Source: Saccharospirillum sp.
GTDB lineage: Bacteria; Pseudomonadota; Gammaproteobacteria; Pseudomonadales; Natronospirillaceae
Length of the DNA stretch: 64,000 nucleotides
NCBI GenBank assembly: GCA_018402545.1
Contig: JAGYIL010000001.1
Location: forward strand, 248,001 to 312,000
Reading direction: 5' to 3'
Every line of letters starts with the position of its first letter. Position 1 is the stretch's first letter. Positions 19,913 to 29,139 of the stretch are shown one piece after another. The notes below the pieces were generated by a model. The model was given only the letters and a program-made list of their open reading frames with translations. It made no database searches and had not been told where the DNA came from. Position numbers and translations under genes: made by a program.

Positions 19913-22141
19913 GTGCCAGACGTGCGCAAATCGACCAAACGTACTTTGTATTACATCAATATCGGTGTAATCGCCGCGTTGGTGGCGTACCAGCTGTATC
20001 TGAACTTTTCCGAGCCGAAAGTCAGTTCGATGCATGCCGGCCAGATTGAACGCATTCAGAACCAGCTCGACGGTCGCGACCAATTCGAATTTTCGGTCGT
20101 CGGTAACGTCAATAATTCGGTCAGTATTTTTCAGGACCAGATCATACCGGTCATCAATGCCAGCGAGTCGGAATTCACCGTGTCTGCCGGTAACGCCGTT
20201 AGCGGGGGCGCCGCCGAGAATTACCGCTCGGTGTACACCATTTTCTCTTACCTGAACCACCCCTGGTTGCTCACTTACGGCAAGAATGAAGACGGTGAAC
20301 TGGGCCGGCTGCGCTTCTATGAACAGTATGGCCCGCATTTCTATTCGTTCGCTGCCGCCAACGCCAAGTTCATCTTTCTCGACAGTACCGACAACACCGC
20401 TTACAACTGGCAGCTGGACTGGCTTGAACATGAATTGTCGACGTCTGAAGCGGACCACCATTTTGTGTTCATCGGCTCGCCGGTTCACCCGCCGGCGCAC
20501 AACACGCCGATCTTTCAGGAAGACAGCTACTTCGAGAACGACCGGGTGAGGGCCGAGATGAGAGCCCTGTTTGAGGCCCACCAGGTCGACATCGTATTCT
20601 CATCGCAGATATCGGTTTACTACGATCAGACCATCGAGGGTGTACGCTACATTACCACCGGTGGTGGTGGTGGCCTGATCATCGATGACGAAAACAGCTT
20701 TCATCACTATTTGAGAGTCCGGGTAGAAGCCGATGAGGTCATCGCCGACGTGCAGCACCTCGATGTTTTTGAGACCTCCTGGTATCGCACCATCGAGAGT
20801 CTCTGGTCTTCGGTTTATACTTTCTTCTACGTCAGTTTCGGGCGCTTTCTGATCATTCTCAGTTTGCTGGTGCTGATCGGCCTCAAATTACGCGAAACCC
20901 TGTTTGAAGACCGGGATTTCTATTCCCAGTACGCCATCGATGACACGCCCTGGCGCAGTCAGCCGAAACGCGTTCTGTTTTTTACCAACAATTTCTTCCC
21001 GTTTATTTCCGGCGTGACCATTTCCATCGAGCGGTTATTGCGCGGCTTGAAAGCACAGGGGCACGAGGTAAAAGTGGTGGCGCCCCGGTACGATCAGGAG
21101 GGCGAGCCGAGGGAAGATACGCTGCGCGTCAGAACGCTCGCCGCCTTTGGCAGCAAGCGCGAATTCCGGCTCGCGAATGTGTTTCAGCGGAGTATTTTCA
21201 GGCTGTTTCGTGAGTACAAACCGGACATCGTGCACTTGCATCATCCGTTCTGGCTCGGCTCCATCGGCTTGTGGCTAGCCCGGCGGGCCAAAGTGCCTTC
21301 GGTTTACACCTACCACACCCGCCTTGAAATGTACGCGCATTATGTGCCGTTGCCGGGGCGCATTTTCCGGAATGTTATTTCGCATGAGCTGATCCGGCGT
21401 TTTTGCAACCGTTGTGATGGTGTGATCGTGCCGACGGTGTCGACAGAAGAATACCTGCGGCTCATTGGTGTGAAATCGCCCGTGTGCGTGCAACCGACCG
21501 GTATCGATTTTGAAAAGTTTAACCAGCGCGATGAAAACCGGATCGCCGAGCTGAAGACGCACTTTCAAATCGAGAAGACCGATCGCGTGCTGGTCAGCGT
21601 GTCGCGGCTGGGCAAGGAAAAGAACGTGGCCTTTCTGGTCGATGCCATGCATCAGTTGCAACAGAAAACAGATAAGAAGGTGCGCTTGCTGCTGGTGGGC
21701 GAGGGCGACGAACGCCCGGTTCTGGAAGAGAAAATCAAGACATTAGGCCTGCAGGCATCGGTGACGCTGGTAGGCGCCGTCAGCCCGGATACTATTCCCG
21801 ACTACTACCAACTGGCCGATGTTTTTGTGTTCGCCTCGAAATCAGAAACCCAGGGCATGGTGATTCTGGAAGCCATGGCCGCCGGCCTGCCCGTGGTAGC
21901 GGTTCGCTCCAGCGGCACCGATGATGTGATACAGGATGGCCAGACCGGCTTTAAAACCTTCGACCGGGTGGATCTGTGGGTAGAACGGGTGCAGCACCTG
22001 ATCGAACACGATGAGGTCCGCGCCGAGTTCGCCGAACGGGCGGTAGCCTTCGCCAGCCACCACGATACCGATGCCTTCGCTGAAAACATCAATGGGTTTT
22101 ACAGCGAACTGCTGGCCCGCCGGGCAAAAGAGCTCAGTTAA
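19913..22141 (+). CDS. Fusion: degenerate metallophosphoesterase-like domain plus GT4 glycosyltransferase
   Basis: 742-residue two-part protein. An N-terminal membrane helix (about 12-28) precedes a calcineurin-like fold (about 45-285). Its metal-binding signatures are lost: AGNAVSGG where GDxVxxG is expected, YGKNE for GNHD, SSQIS for GHxH. The closing TTGGGGG loop is kept. A second helix (about 305-325) leads into a GT4 domain (about 360-735) with FTNNFFPFISGVTISIERLL, HLHHPFW, the nucleotide-sugar E-x7-E region (SKSETQGMVILEAMAAGLPVV) and GRxGKEK-like SVSRLGKEKNV. The GT4 half resembles diacylglycerol glucosyltransferases. Start is GTG at 19913. It ends overlapping the convergent TVP38 gene. 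Confidence 0.82.
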   Translation: MPDVRKSTKRTLYYINIGVIAALVAYQLYLNFSEPKVSSMHAGQIERIQNQLDGRDQFEFSVVGNVNNSVSIFQDQIIPVINASESEFTVSAGNAVSGGAAENYRSVYTIFSYLNHPWLLTYGKNEDGELGRLRFYEQYGPHFYSFAAANAKFIFLDSTDNTAYNWQLDWLEHELSTSEADHHFVFIGSPVHPPAHNTPIFQEDSYFENDRVRAEMRALFEAHQVDIVFSSQISVYYDQTIEGVRYITTGGGGGLIIDDENSFHHYLRVRVEADEVIADVQHLDVFETSWYRTIESLWSSVYTFFYVSFGRFLIILSLLVLIGLKLRETLFEDRDFYSQYAIDDTPWRSQPKRVLFFTNNFFPFISGVTISIERLLRGLKAQGHEVKVVAPRYDQEGEPREDTLRVRTLAAFGSKREFRLANVFQRSIFRLFREYKPDIVHLHHPFWLGSIGLWLARRAKVPSVYTYHTRLEMYAHYVPLPGRIFRNVISHELIRRFCNRCDGVIVPTVSTEEYLRLIGVKSPVCVQPTGIDFEKFNQRDENRIAELKTHFQIEKTDRVLVSVSRLGKEKNVAFLVDAMHQLQQKTDKKVRLLLVGEGDERPVLEEKIKTLGLQASVTLVGAVSPDTIPDYYQLADVFVFASKSETQGMVILEAMAAGLPVVAVRSSGTDDVIQDGQTGFKTFDRVDLWVERVQHLIEHDEVRAEFAERAVAFASHHDTDAFAENINGFYSELLARRAKELS

Positions 22142-22818
22142 GGTTGGTTCCGGTAGCGTCGCACCAGCACCATTACGACAGCAAACAACAGGGCGACAAC
22201 AGCGGAAACGCCGATGGCCAGCAGCAGATCCTGATTGTCTTCAGCCTTCAGGATACGCCCGGCTTGCCCGCCTAGTACCGTCACAAAGGCCAGCCCCGGA
22301 ATAATGCCGATGGCCGAGCCGATCATATAGCGGGCAAAGGGCATGTTGAAGGCGCCCGCCATCAGGTTAGTGAAGGTGAACGGCGCCAGCGGCAGCAGGT
22401 TGATCAGGATCATGGCGCGAATACCGCGCACACTCATATAACCGGAAAGCGACTTCAGGTGCTTGCCACCATGACGCTCCAGCGGCTCACGCCCCAGCAG
22501 ATGCCCTATCCAGAAGGTCACCCCCGATGAACTCAGTGTACCCAGGGTGGCGTACAACAGCCCCCACCAAGGGCCGAACAACAGGCCGGTCAGAATCACC
22601 AGCAGGGTCAGCGGAAAGGCGAGCAAGAGCGCTATGACGTAGACCAGGATGGTGCCGGGAACAACCCAGGGTGAAGACCGAACGGTATCCAGCCGGCCAA
22701 GCCAGTTCTCCAGTTGCTCGGGCGTCAGCAGGCCGGTGCTGGCCAGGTAGCGCCACAGTATCGCCAGAATAATCAGCAGCACAACCAGGGCGAGTAGACG
22801 GATGACAGTGCGGGGCAT
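22138..22818 (-). CDS. TVP38/TMEM64 (DedA-superfamily) membrane protein
   Basis: 226-residue integral-membrane protein with a VTT (SNARE-associated) domain. The helical segment VYVIALLLAFPLTLLVILTGLLFGPWWGLLYATLG (about 60-94) and the glycine-rich, reentrant-loop region NLLPLAPFTFTNLMAGAFNMPFARYMIGSAIG (about 139-170) are typical. Superfamily members act in envelope lipid recycling or as scramblases. It ends overlapping the GT4 fusion gene by 4 bp on the opposite strand, consistent with a compact envelope-lipid neighbourhood. The exact role is unknown. Confidence 0.82.
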   Translation of the reverse strand: MPRTVIRLLALVVLLIILAILWRYLASTGLLTPEQLENWLGRLDTVRSSPWVVPGTILVYVIALLLAFPLTLLVILTGLLFGPWWGLLYATLGTLSSSGVTFWIGHLLGREPLERHGGKHLKSLSGYMSVRGIRAMILINLLPLAPFTFTNLMAGAFNMPFARYMIGSAIGIIPGLAFVTVLGGQAGRILKAEDNQDLLLAIGVSAVVALLFAVVMVLVRRYRNQP

Positions 22819-22900
22819 TGGCTTTCCTGACGGGCGGGGCCATCGTGAGAAGTGAAGGGCGTATCCTCCGGTATGGGCCCTGCAAGTTCAAGCGACAGGC

Positions 22901-22926
22901 AAAAAAAGACCCGCCAGAGGCGGGTC
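22901..22926 (-). terminator. Intrinsic terminator of the lig operon
   Basis: Read on the - strand: GACCCGCC-TCT-GGCGGGTC followed by seven T, 42 bp after the ligJ stop. It is the cleanest terminator on the minus strand in this window. Confidence 0.92.
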
Positions 22927-22967
22927 AGAAAGCACAACACAAGGAAGTCGGCTGGCCCGATACCGGG

Positions 22968-23975
22968 TCAGGCCTTAAGCCGTGGGAAGACAGCGCGGGC
23001 GTTGTCTTCAAATACCATTTTCTTCTCGGCGGCGTTCAACTTGGTGTTGCCGTCGATGTAGCGTTTGGTATCGTCAAAGTAGTGACCGGTGCGCGGGTCG
23101 ATGCCGCGCACTGCACCAATCATCTCTGAAGCAAACAGAATGTTTTTGGTCGGAATCACGTCGAGCAGCAGGTCGATGCCTTCCTGGTGATAGACACAGG
23201 TATCGAAGTAGATGTTGTTCAACACCTTCTCTTCCAGATCGAACCCCTGGTCCTGGGCAATGCCGCGGAACCGACCCCAGTGATAAGGCACCGCGCCACC
23301 ACCGTGCGGGATGATGAACTTGAGATCCGGGAAATCCTTGAACAGATCCGACATCATCAAATGCACAAAAGCGGTAGTGTCGGCACTGAGGTAGTAGGAA
23401 CTGGTGGTGTGGAAGCACTCGTGGCACGAACCGGACACATGAATCATTGCCGGAATGTTCAGCTCGCTCATCTTCTCGTAAATCGGGTACCAGAACTTGT
23501 CGTGCAGCGGCTTGTCTTTCCAGTAACCACCGGAAGGGTCCGGGTTCAGGTTGCAGCCGATGAAGCCCATCTCGTTAACGGTCCGTTCAAGCTCGCGCAC
23601 CACAGCATCCGGTTTGACGTTGGCGCTCTGGGGTAACTGGGCCACCGGCGCAAAGTTCTCCGGGAACAGATCGCAGACACGGCGAATCAGATCGTTGCAA
23701 TGCTCTGTCCAGGCGACGCTGGTGCTTTCGTTGCCAATGTGATGCCCCATCCAGCTGGCGCGAGGTGAAAAAATAGTCAGGTCAGTGCCGCGCTCCTGCT
23801 GAAGTTTCAGCTGGTTGTTCTTGATGCTGTCACGAATCTGGTCGTCGGTGATGTTCAGAATACCCTTGGTAGTCTGAAACATCGGATCGTTTTTCAGCTC
23901 CGCTTTTTGCTGGTCACGGTAATCGCCCAGCTCCGACGGTGCGGTGGTGTAATGTCCATGGCAATCGATGATCAT
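22968..23975 (-). CDS. ligJ: 4-oxalomesaconate hydratase, amidohydrolase family
   Basis: 335-residue amidohydrolase-superfamily enzyme starting MIIDCHGHYTTAPSEL, the LigJ N-terminus with the HxH metal motif. Later metal and catalytic residues lie in IPAMIHVSGSCHECFHTT (about 172-189), KFIIPHGGGAVPYHWGR (about 216-232) and ILFASEMIGAVRGIDP (about 281-296). LigJ hydrates 4-oxalomesaconate to 4-carboxy-4-hydroxy-2-oxoadipate in gallate and protocatechuate 4,5-cleavage pathways. It is separated from ligB by palindromic copy C. A terminator follows. Identification is strong from overall sequence resemblance. Confidence 0.86.
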   Translation of the reverse strand: MIIDCHGHYTTAPSELGDYRDQQKAELKNDPMFQTTKGILNITDDQIRDSIKNNQLKLQQERGTDLTIFSPRASWMGHHIGNESTSVAWTEHCNDLIRRVCDLFPENFAPVAQLPQSANVKPDAVVRELERTVNEMGFIGCNLNPDPSGGYWKDKPLHDKFWYPIYEKMSELNIPAMIHVSGSCHECFHTTSSYYLSADTTAFVHLMMSDLFKDFPDLKFIIPHGGGAVPYHWGRFRGIAQDQGFDLEEKVLNNIYFDTCVYHQEGIDLLLDVIPTKNILFASEMIGAVRGIDPRTGHYFDDTKRYIDGNTKLNAAEKKMVFEDNARAVFPRLKA

Positions 23976-24033
23976 GGCCGTCTCCAGTTTTGTTGTAATC
24001 CCAGAGTCTCAGGGATGTGTTGTAGTCTCAGTA

Positions 24034-24210
24034 ACTCAAGGTTCGAAGTTTGCACAGGACGAGCGATGGTTGCCGGTGATGTCTCTGTGGGGAAGTCCGC
24101 AACATGGATGTTGCGGCCTAGGCCCCATGGACGGGTTCACGCCGACCCCACAGAGACATCACCGGTAGCCAGCGCGGGCGCAAGCCACCAGTGAACCCCT
24201 GACTCCGAAG
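24034..24210. repeat. Long palindromic intergenic element, copy C (inside the lig operon)
   Basis: Perfect 20-bp arms: CCGGTGATGTCTCTGTGGGG (24073-24092) and its complement (24146-24165). The central hairpin is CCGCAACAT-GG-ATGTTGCGG (24097-24116), where two pairs of copy A's hairpin are changed on both sides. The GGCCTAGGCCCCATGG and ACGCCGACCCC core follows. Degenerate outer repeats are ACTCAAGGTTCGAAGTT and GACTCCGAAG. The element lies between ligB and ligJ and would be transcribed with them. Confidence 0.86.
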
Positions 24211-24239
24211 CTGGTCGCACAGCGACCAGCCCTTGCCAA

Positions 24240-25476
<1,237 letters not shown>

Positions 25477-25669
25477 GGGTCGCTCTCTCAATGTTGAATG
25501 GTTCATTCTGGTACGGCGTTGCCAGTATAGTCGTTGTCCCGGTTGCCTCCTGTTGTCACTTTCGCTGGGCAACAGGGCACCGGTTTTATTCAGCTACGCT
25601 TTGGGGGTGACAACCAGACTAGTTAAGTGCACAATTTGGGACAACCTATAACATTAGGACGTTTCGTTC

Positions 25670-26560
25670 ATGAAGTGGAACATATCTGATTTGCCCGTCT
25701 TTGTGGCGGTTGTTGAAAAAGAAGGTATTTCGGCCGCGGCACGTTCGTTACGGATGCCGAAGTCGAGCGTTAGCCGGTTTGTACAGCGTTTGGAAGATGA
25801 CCTCCAGGTGCGCCTGCTGGAGCGCAACTCCCGCCAGATGCGGATGACCAGTGAAGGCGAGGTGTTCTTCAAACACTGTCAGCTCATCATGGAGCAGGTT
25901 GAAGCCGCCGATGCGCACATGAATGGCCTGAGCCACACCCCCAGCGGTGAGCTGACCATTTCACTGCCGATGGCGTTCAGCCGCGATGTACTGGCCGGTC
26001 ACCTGCACCGTTTCAACAAGCAGTATCCGGAGATTCAGCTGAACATTCAGGTAACCCCCACGGCGGTGGATCTGATCGGCGAGCACATTGATCTGGCGGT
26101 TCAGGTGGGTGATTTGCCCGATTCGGAACTGATCGCCGTCCCCCTGTTCGAGACCCCGCTGATCTGGGTGGCCAGCCCGAACACCTACCCGGCCGGCCAT
26201 ACCTTCCCCGGTCTGGATGCGCTGGTCGAGCAGGTGCACGTCTGCGAACGCCGCTACAACAAAACGGCGTTGCCGGTGCGTTACCAGTGCGACAAGCACA
26301 AGGTGGAAATACAGGCCTCGATCGAAACCACTGACCCGATTATGGTGCGCGATACGGTTATCGCCGGCTCTGGCGTTGGCCTGCTGCCCTCACTTTACTG
26401 CCGCAAGGCCATCGAACGCGGCGAGCTGGTGCAGGTGGCCCAGAACATGGAGCTGGACCTGATGGCCAAAGCCTCAGCGGTCTATACCAGCCGCCGCATG
26501 CTAAGCGCCAAGACCCGGTTGTTCATCGAGTTTCTTAAAGAACTGACCGTTGAGATGTGA
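25670..26560 (+). CDS. LysR-family regulator, probable regulator of the lig operon
   Basis: 296-residue LysR-type regulator. Winged helix-turn-helix at about 1-62 (FVAVVEKEGISAAARSLRMPKSSVSRFVQRLEDDLQVRLLERNSR), linker helix to about 85, then an effector-binding domain (ELTISLPMAFSRDVLAGHLHRF onward) of the CrgA-like LysR subgroup. It is divergent from ligA with a 193-bp intergenic region that must hold both promoters, the classical LysR arrangement for an aromatic catabolic operon. Effector is presumably the ring-cleavage substrate or a product (inference). Confidence 0.9.
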   Translation: MKWNISDLPVFVAVVEKEGISAAARSLRMPKSSVSRFVQRLEDDLQVRLLERNSRQMRMTSEGEVFFKHCQLIMEQVEAADAHMNGLSHTPSGELTISLPMAFSRDVLAGHLHRFNKQYPEIQLNIQVTPTAVDLIGEHIDLAVQVGDLPDSELIAVPLFETPLIWVASPNTYPAGHTFPGLDALVEQVHVCERRYNKTALPVRYQCDKHKVEIQASIETTDPIMVRDTVIAGSGVGLLPSLYCRKAIERGELVQVAQNMELDLMAKASAVYTSRRMLSAKTRLFIEFLKELTVEM

Positions 26561-26593
26561 GATCTGGCTAGGGTTTTCTAAGGTGGCTAAGTC

Positions 26594-26815
26594 GGGTGTC
26601 ATGAGTTAGAAATTCGCGGACAATTTGGCTGGTTACCTTCCTTTGCTTCAGTGCCAAACGGACTGTCGGGTGTGTCTGCTGGGGGCACGCCGTAAATACA
26701 TCCATGTAGACTCGGAGACCGCGTCCCTGCGGTCTAACGGCCCCCAGCAGACACACCCAACAGTCCTTGTATAGTAAGTGGTTCAATCAACTCGAATTTC
26801 TAACTCATGACACCC
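26594..26815. repeat. Long palindromic intergenic element, copy D
   Basis: The most diverged copy. Perfect 23-bp terminal inverted repeats are at 26594-26616 (GGGTGTCATGAGTTAGAA...) and 26793-26815, unrelated in sequence to those of copy B. Inner 27-bp arms at 26660-26686 and 26740-26766 differ at one position. The central hairpin is AGACCGC-GTCCCT-GCGGTCT (26716-26735), and TCCATG and CGCCG core boxes survive in copy A's orientation. It fills the gap between the LysR and arsR genes. Confidence 0.88.
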
Positions 26816-26852
26816 TGAGCCCAGCGGTCACAGCAACCACAGTAATTTTTCT

Positions 26853-26876
26853 ATATTTCGATATTACTAGAAATAT
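26853..26876. promoter_or_regulatory. ArsR operator upstream of arsR
   Basis: Inverted repeat ATATTTC-N10-GAAATAT, with the ATTTCGATATTACTAGAAAT pattern of arsenic-responsive ArsR sites. It ends one base before the -35 hexamer of the arsR promoter, so bound repressor would block polymerase. Confidence 0.7.
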
Positions 26877-26877
26877 A

Positions 26878-26905
26878 TTGACGACCTGCTTCCCGGGTGG
26901 ATAAT
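26878..26905 (+). promoter_or_regulatory. Sigma-70 promoter of arsR
   Basis: TTGACG (26878-26883), 16-bp spacer, GATAAT (26900-26905). Transcription would begin around 26911-26913, at or beside the ATG at 26913, so the arsR message may be leaderless or nearly so. No Shine-Dalgarno is visible before the ATG. Confidence 0.6.
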
Positions 26906-26912
26906 TAGCCCA

Positions 26913-27215
26913 ATGACAACACTTACACTTGAACAAGCCGCCGCCCAACTGGCAGAACTGGGCCACCCGACCCGCCTGGGGCTATATCGTCTTTTAGTTC
27001 GCGCCGGCCATGGTGGGGCACCGGTTGCCGAATTGCAGCAGCAACTGGAGGTGCCAGGGTCTACCTTGTCGCACCACCTGAGTCGCTTGGTTAATGTCGG
27101 TCTGGTGAAGCAGGTTCGGGAAGGGCGGGTATTGCGGTGTTTTGCCCAGTACGACCGGTTGAACACCCTGATCGGTTACCTGATGGAAGAGTGCTGTACC
27201 GAGAGCAGTTGCTAA
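26913..27215 (+). CDS. arsR: ArsR-family arsenic-responsive repressor
   Basis: 100-residue winged-helix metalloregulator. The DNA-binding helices are in [56 protein letters not shown] (about 16-70). It lacks the CVC pair of the E. coli ArsR alpha3 site, but a C-terminal ECCTESSC cluster (last eight residues) offers Cys ligands for trivalent arsenic. Adjacent arsH, an MFS gene and two ArsR-type boxes support the assignment. It is probably autoregulated. The promoter and start codon nearly coincide. Confidence 0.85.
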   Translation: MTTLTLEQAAAQLAELGHPTRLGLYRLLVRAGHGGAPVAELQQQLEVPGSTLSHHLSRLVNVGLVKQVREGRVLRCFAQYDRLNTLIGYLMEECCTESSC

Positions 27216-27243
27216 CGGTTGAGCGAGTTTTTTTTGGTTTTAT

Positions 27244-27263
27244 AGTTCGATATATCTGGAATT
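27244..27263. promoter_or_regulatory. Second ArsR-type box between arsR and arsH
   Basis: AGTTCGATATATCTGGAATT resembles the core of the upstream box (ATTTCGATATTACTAGAAAT) but has weaker arms. It lies 11 bp before the arsH ATG and overlaps the start of the ribosome-binding region (TGGAGG). It may give arsH its own control. Confidence 0.5.
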
Positions 27264-27274
27264 ATGGAGGCATT

Positions 27275-28006
27275 ATGACACTGATACCCGACCACAGTCT
27301 TGAGAGCACCCTGAGTGAGTTGCAGAAGGGCTATCAGCAACCCAATTCCCATGCGCCGCGGATTCTGGTGTTGTATGGCTCACTGCGGCCAGAGTCGAAC
27401 AGCCGCAAGCTGGCGCTGAACGCCGCTCAGATGCTGGAGCAGTTCGGGGCCGAAGTGCGGGTGTTTGATCCGGAAGGCTTGCCGGTGTGCGACCGGGTCT
27501 CGGTGGATCACCCCAAGGTTGTTGAGCTGCGTGAGCTGGCGCAGTGGAGCGAAGGCATGGTCTGGTGTTCCCCGGAAATTCATGGCGCGGTGTCGTCGGT
27601 GTTTAAAAATCAGATCGACTGGATACCGCTCAGTGAGGGCGCGATTCGGCCAACTCAGGGCAAGACGCTGGCGGTGATGCAGGTTAACGGCGGGTCGCAG
27701 TCGTTTAATGTGGTCAATGCGCTGCGCGTGCTGGGCCGCTGGATGCGCATGTTCACCATCCCCAATCAGTCATCGGTGCCCAAAGCCTTTCAGGAATTCG
27801 ATGCCGATGGCCAGATGAAGGATTCGCCCTACCGCGACCGGGTTGTGGATGTGATGGAGGAGTTGTTCCGCATGACACTGCTGCTGCGCAACCAGTCTGC
27901 GATGCTGACGCATCGTTTTTCAGAGAACAAGGCGGATTATCAGGCTCGGGTTGACGATGTTGCCAGCGTAGAATCCCCGGTTGCCAAACGTCCGTGCTGC
28001 GCCTGA
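27275..28006 (+). CDS. arsH: Organoarsenical oxidase ArsH, NADPH-dependent FMN reductase family
   Basis: 243-residue flavoprotein. ArsH oxidises trivalent organoarsenicals and confers resistance to them. FMN-phosphate-binding loop: [18 protein letters not shown] (about 31-48). ArsH hallmarks follow: [53 protein letters not shown] (about 68-120) and [19 protein letters not shown] (about 153-171). Start ATG 27275 follows TGGAGG. The C-terminus ends KRPCCA, adding a Cys pair. The stop overlaps the start of the MFS gene by 13 bp. Confidence 0.92.
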   Translation: MTLIPDHSLESTLSELQKGYQQPNSHAPRILVLYGSLRPESNSRKLALNAAQMLEQFGAEVRVFDPEGLPVCDRVSVDHPKVVELRELAQWSEGMVWCSPEIHGAVSSVFKNQIDWIPLSEGAIRPTQGKTLAVMQVNGGSQSFNVVNALRVLGRWMRMFTIPNQSSVPKAFQEFDADGQMKDSPYRDRVVDVMEELFRMTLLLRNQSAMLTHRFSENKADYQARVDDVASVESPVAKRPCCA

Positions 28007-29139
28007 TTCATCAGCACAGCCAGCCAACGGTACTGGCCAGCGGTGTATTAACATTGGCGCTGGTGTCCGATTCGGTTCTGTATTTATTGCTGCCGCTGTA
28101 CTTTGAAGACTTCGGGCTAACGCTGATCTGGGTCGGTATTCTGTTGTCGGCCAATCGCTTCGTCCGCTTGCTGATCAACCCCTGGTTGCTGCCCTGGTTC
28201 GAGCGCTTTGGCCCGCGCACCTCCATGTTGCAAGCTGTTGCCCTGGCCACGGCCGCGAGCCTGGCGTTTCTGATGCTTTCCAGCCCCTGGGTGTTATTGC
28301 TCGCCCGTTTGCTGTGGGGCATGGCTTATGCGCTGATGCGGCTGGGGTGTCTGCATTACGCGACTCACCAGCCGGAACGACGCATGGTGAACCTGGGCTG
28401 GTACACCAGCTTGCAGGAAGTCGGGCCCTTGTCGGTGTTGCTGATCGCGCCCTGGCTGGTGCAATTCATTGCTATTGAGGCCGTGCTGGTGCTGGCCAGC
28501 GCGCTCTGCCTGGTGGCGTTGTGGCCGGCGCTGGCGTTGCCCCGGGCGCAATCGGACCCGCAGTCGCCAACCCGGGCGCGCTTTCCCTGGCCCAATGCCT
28601 GGCACCGGCTGACGTTTGTTTTGTGCTTGTTGTTCGATGGAGTCTGGACCGTGGTATTGGCGCCTTTGCTGGTGGTCGCCGGCTGGTCGACGGCGGCCGC
28701 CCTGGCGATCACCGCCTGGTTGCTGCTTGCCAAGCGACTGTTCAATTTGCTGGTAGGGGTGGTCTCTATTCGGGTGAATCCCTGGGTGCCCGAACGGCTT
28801 TGGCTGGGTATTTCCCTGGCTCTGATGCTGGTCGCCGGTGTGCTGATGGCCCTCACTGAGGTGCTCTGGGCCAGTGGGTTCGCCATCACTGGGCACGGGC
28901 TCTACATGATACTGGTGCCCAAGCGCCTGGCGGACGAGGCATTGTCTGATGGCAGCCGTCACCACAGCCTGAATGGTTTCACCTTCTGGCGGGATCTGGC
29001 CGCCGCCACAGGTGCACTGCTGGCCAGTCTGTTGCTGGCAGCAAGCTGGACGCCAATGTTCTACGGCTTGCTCACAGGCTTGGTGGCATTGATGCTGCTG
29101 TCGGCAAGATACGGTGTTATATCGTCCACATCGAACTGA
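27994..29139 (+). CDS. MFS transporter in the ars cluster
   Basis: 381-residue major facilitator with twelve predicted helices. MFS loop 2-3 features are weak ([15 protein letters not shown], about 59-73). Start is GTG at 27994, overlapping arsH by 13 bp, so translation is probably coupled. Position suggests efflux of an arsenical, but no ArsB, Acr3 or ArsC is present and the GAPDH partner required by ArsJ is missing. It could be another type of arsenical or organoarsenical exporter. The last 79 bp overlap the convergent HD-GYP gene. Confidence 0.72.
   Translation: MLRLIHQHSQPTVLASGVLTLALVSDSVLYLLLPLYFEDFGLTLIWVGILLSANRFVRLLINPWLLPWFERFGPRTSMLQAVALATAASLAFLMLSSPWVLLLARLLWGMAYALMRLGCLHYATHQPERRMVNLGWYTSLQEVGPLSVLLIAPWLVQFIAIEAVLVLASALCLVALWPALALPRAQSDPQSPTRARFPWPNAWHRLTFVLCLLFDGVWTVVLAPLLVVAGWSTAAALAITAWLLLAKRLFNLLVGVVSIRVNPWVPERLWLGISLALMLVAGVLMALTEVLWASGFAITGHGLYMILVPKRLADEALSDGSRHHSLNGFTFWRDLAAATGALLASLLLAASWTPMFYGLLTGLVALMLLSARYGVISSTSN

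Noticed and set aside
27994-29139. Calling the MFS protein ArsJ
   Set aside because: ArsJ works with a glyceraldehyde-3-phosphate dehydrogenase encoded beside it; none is present here.
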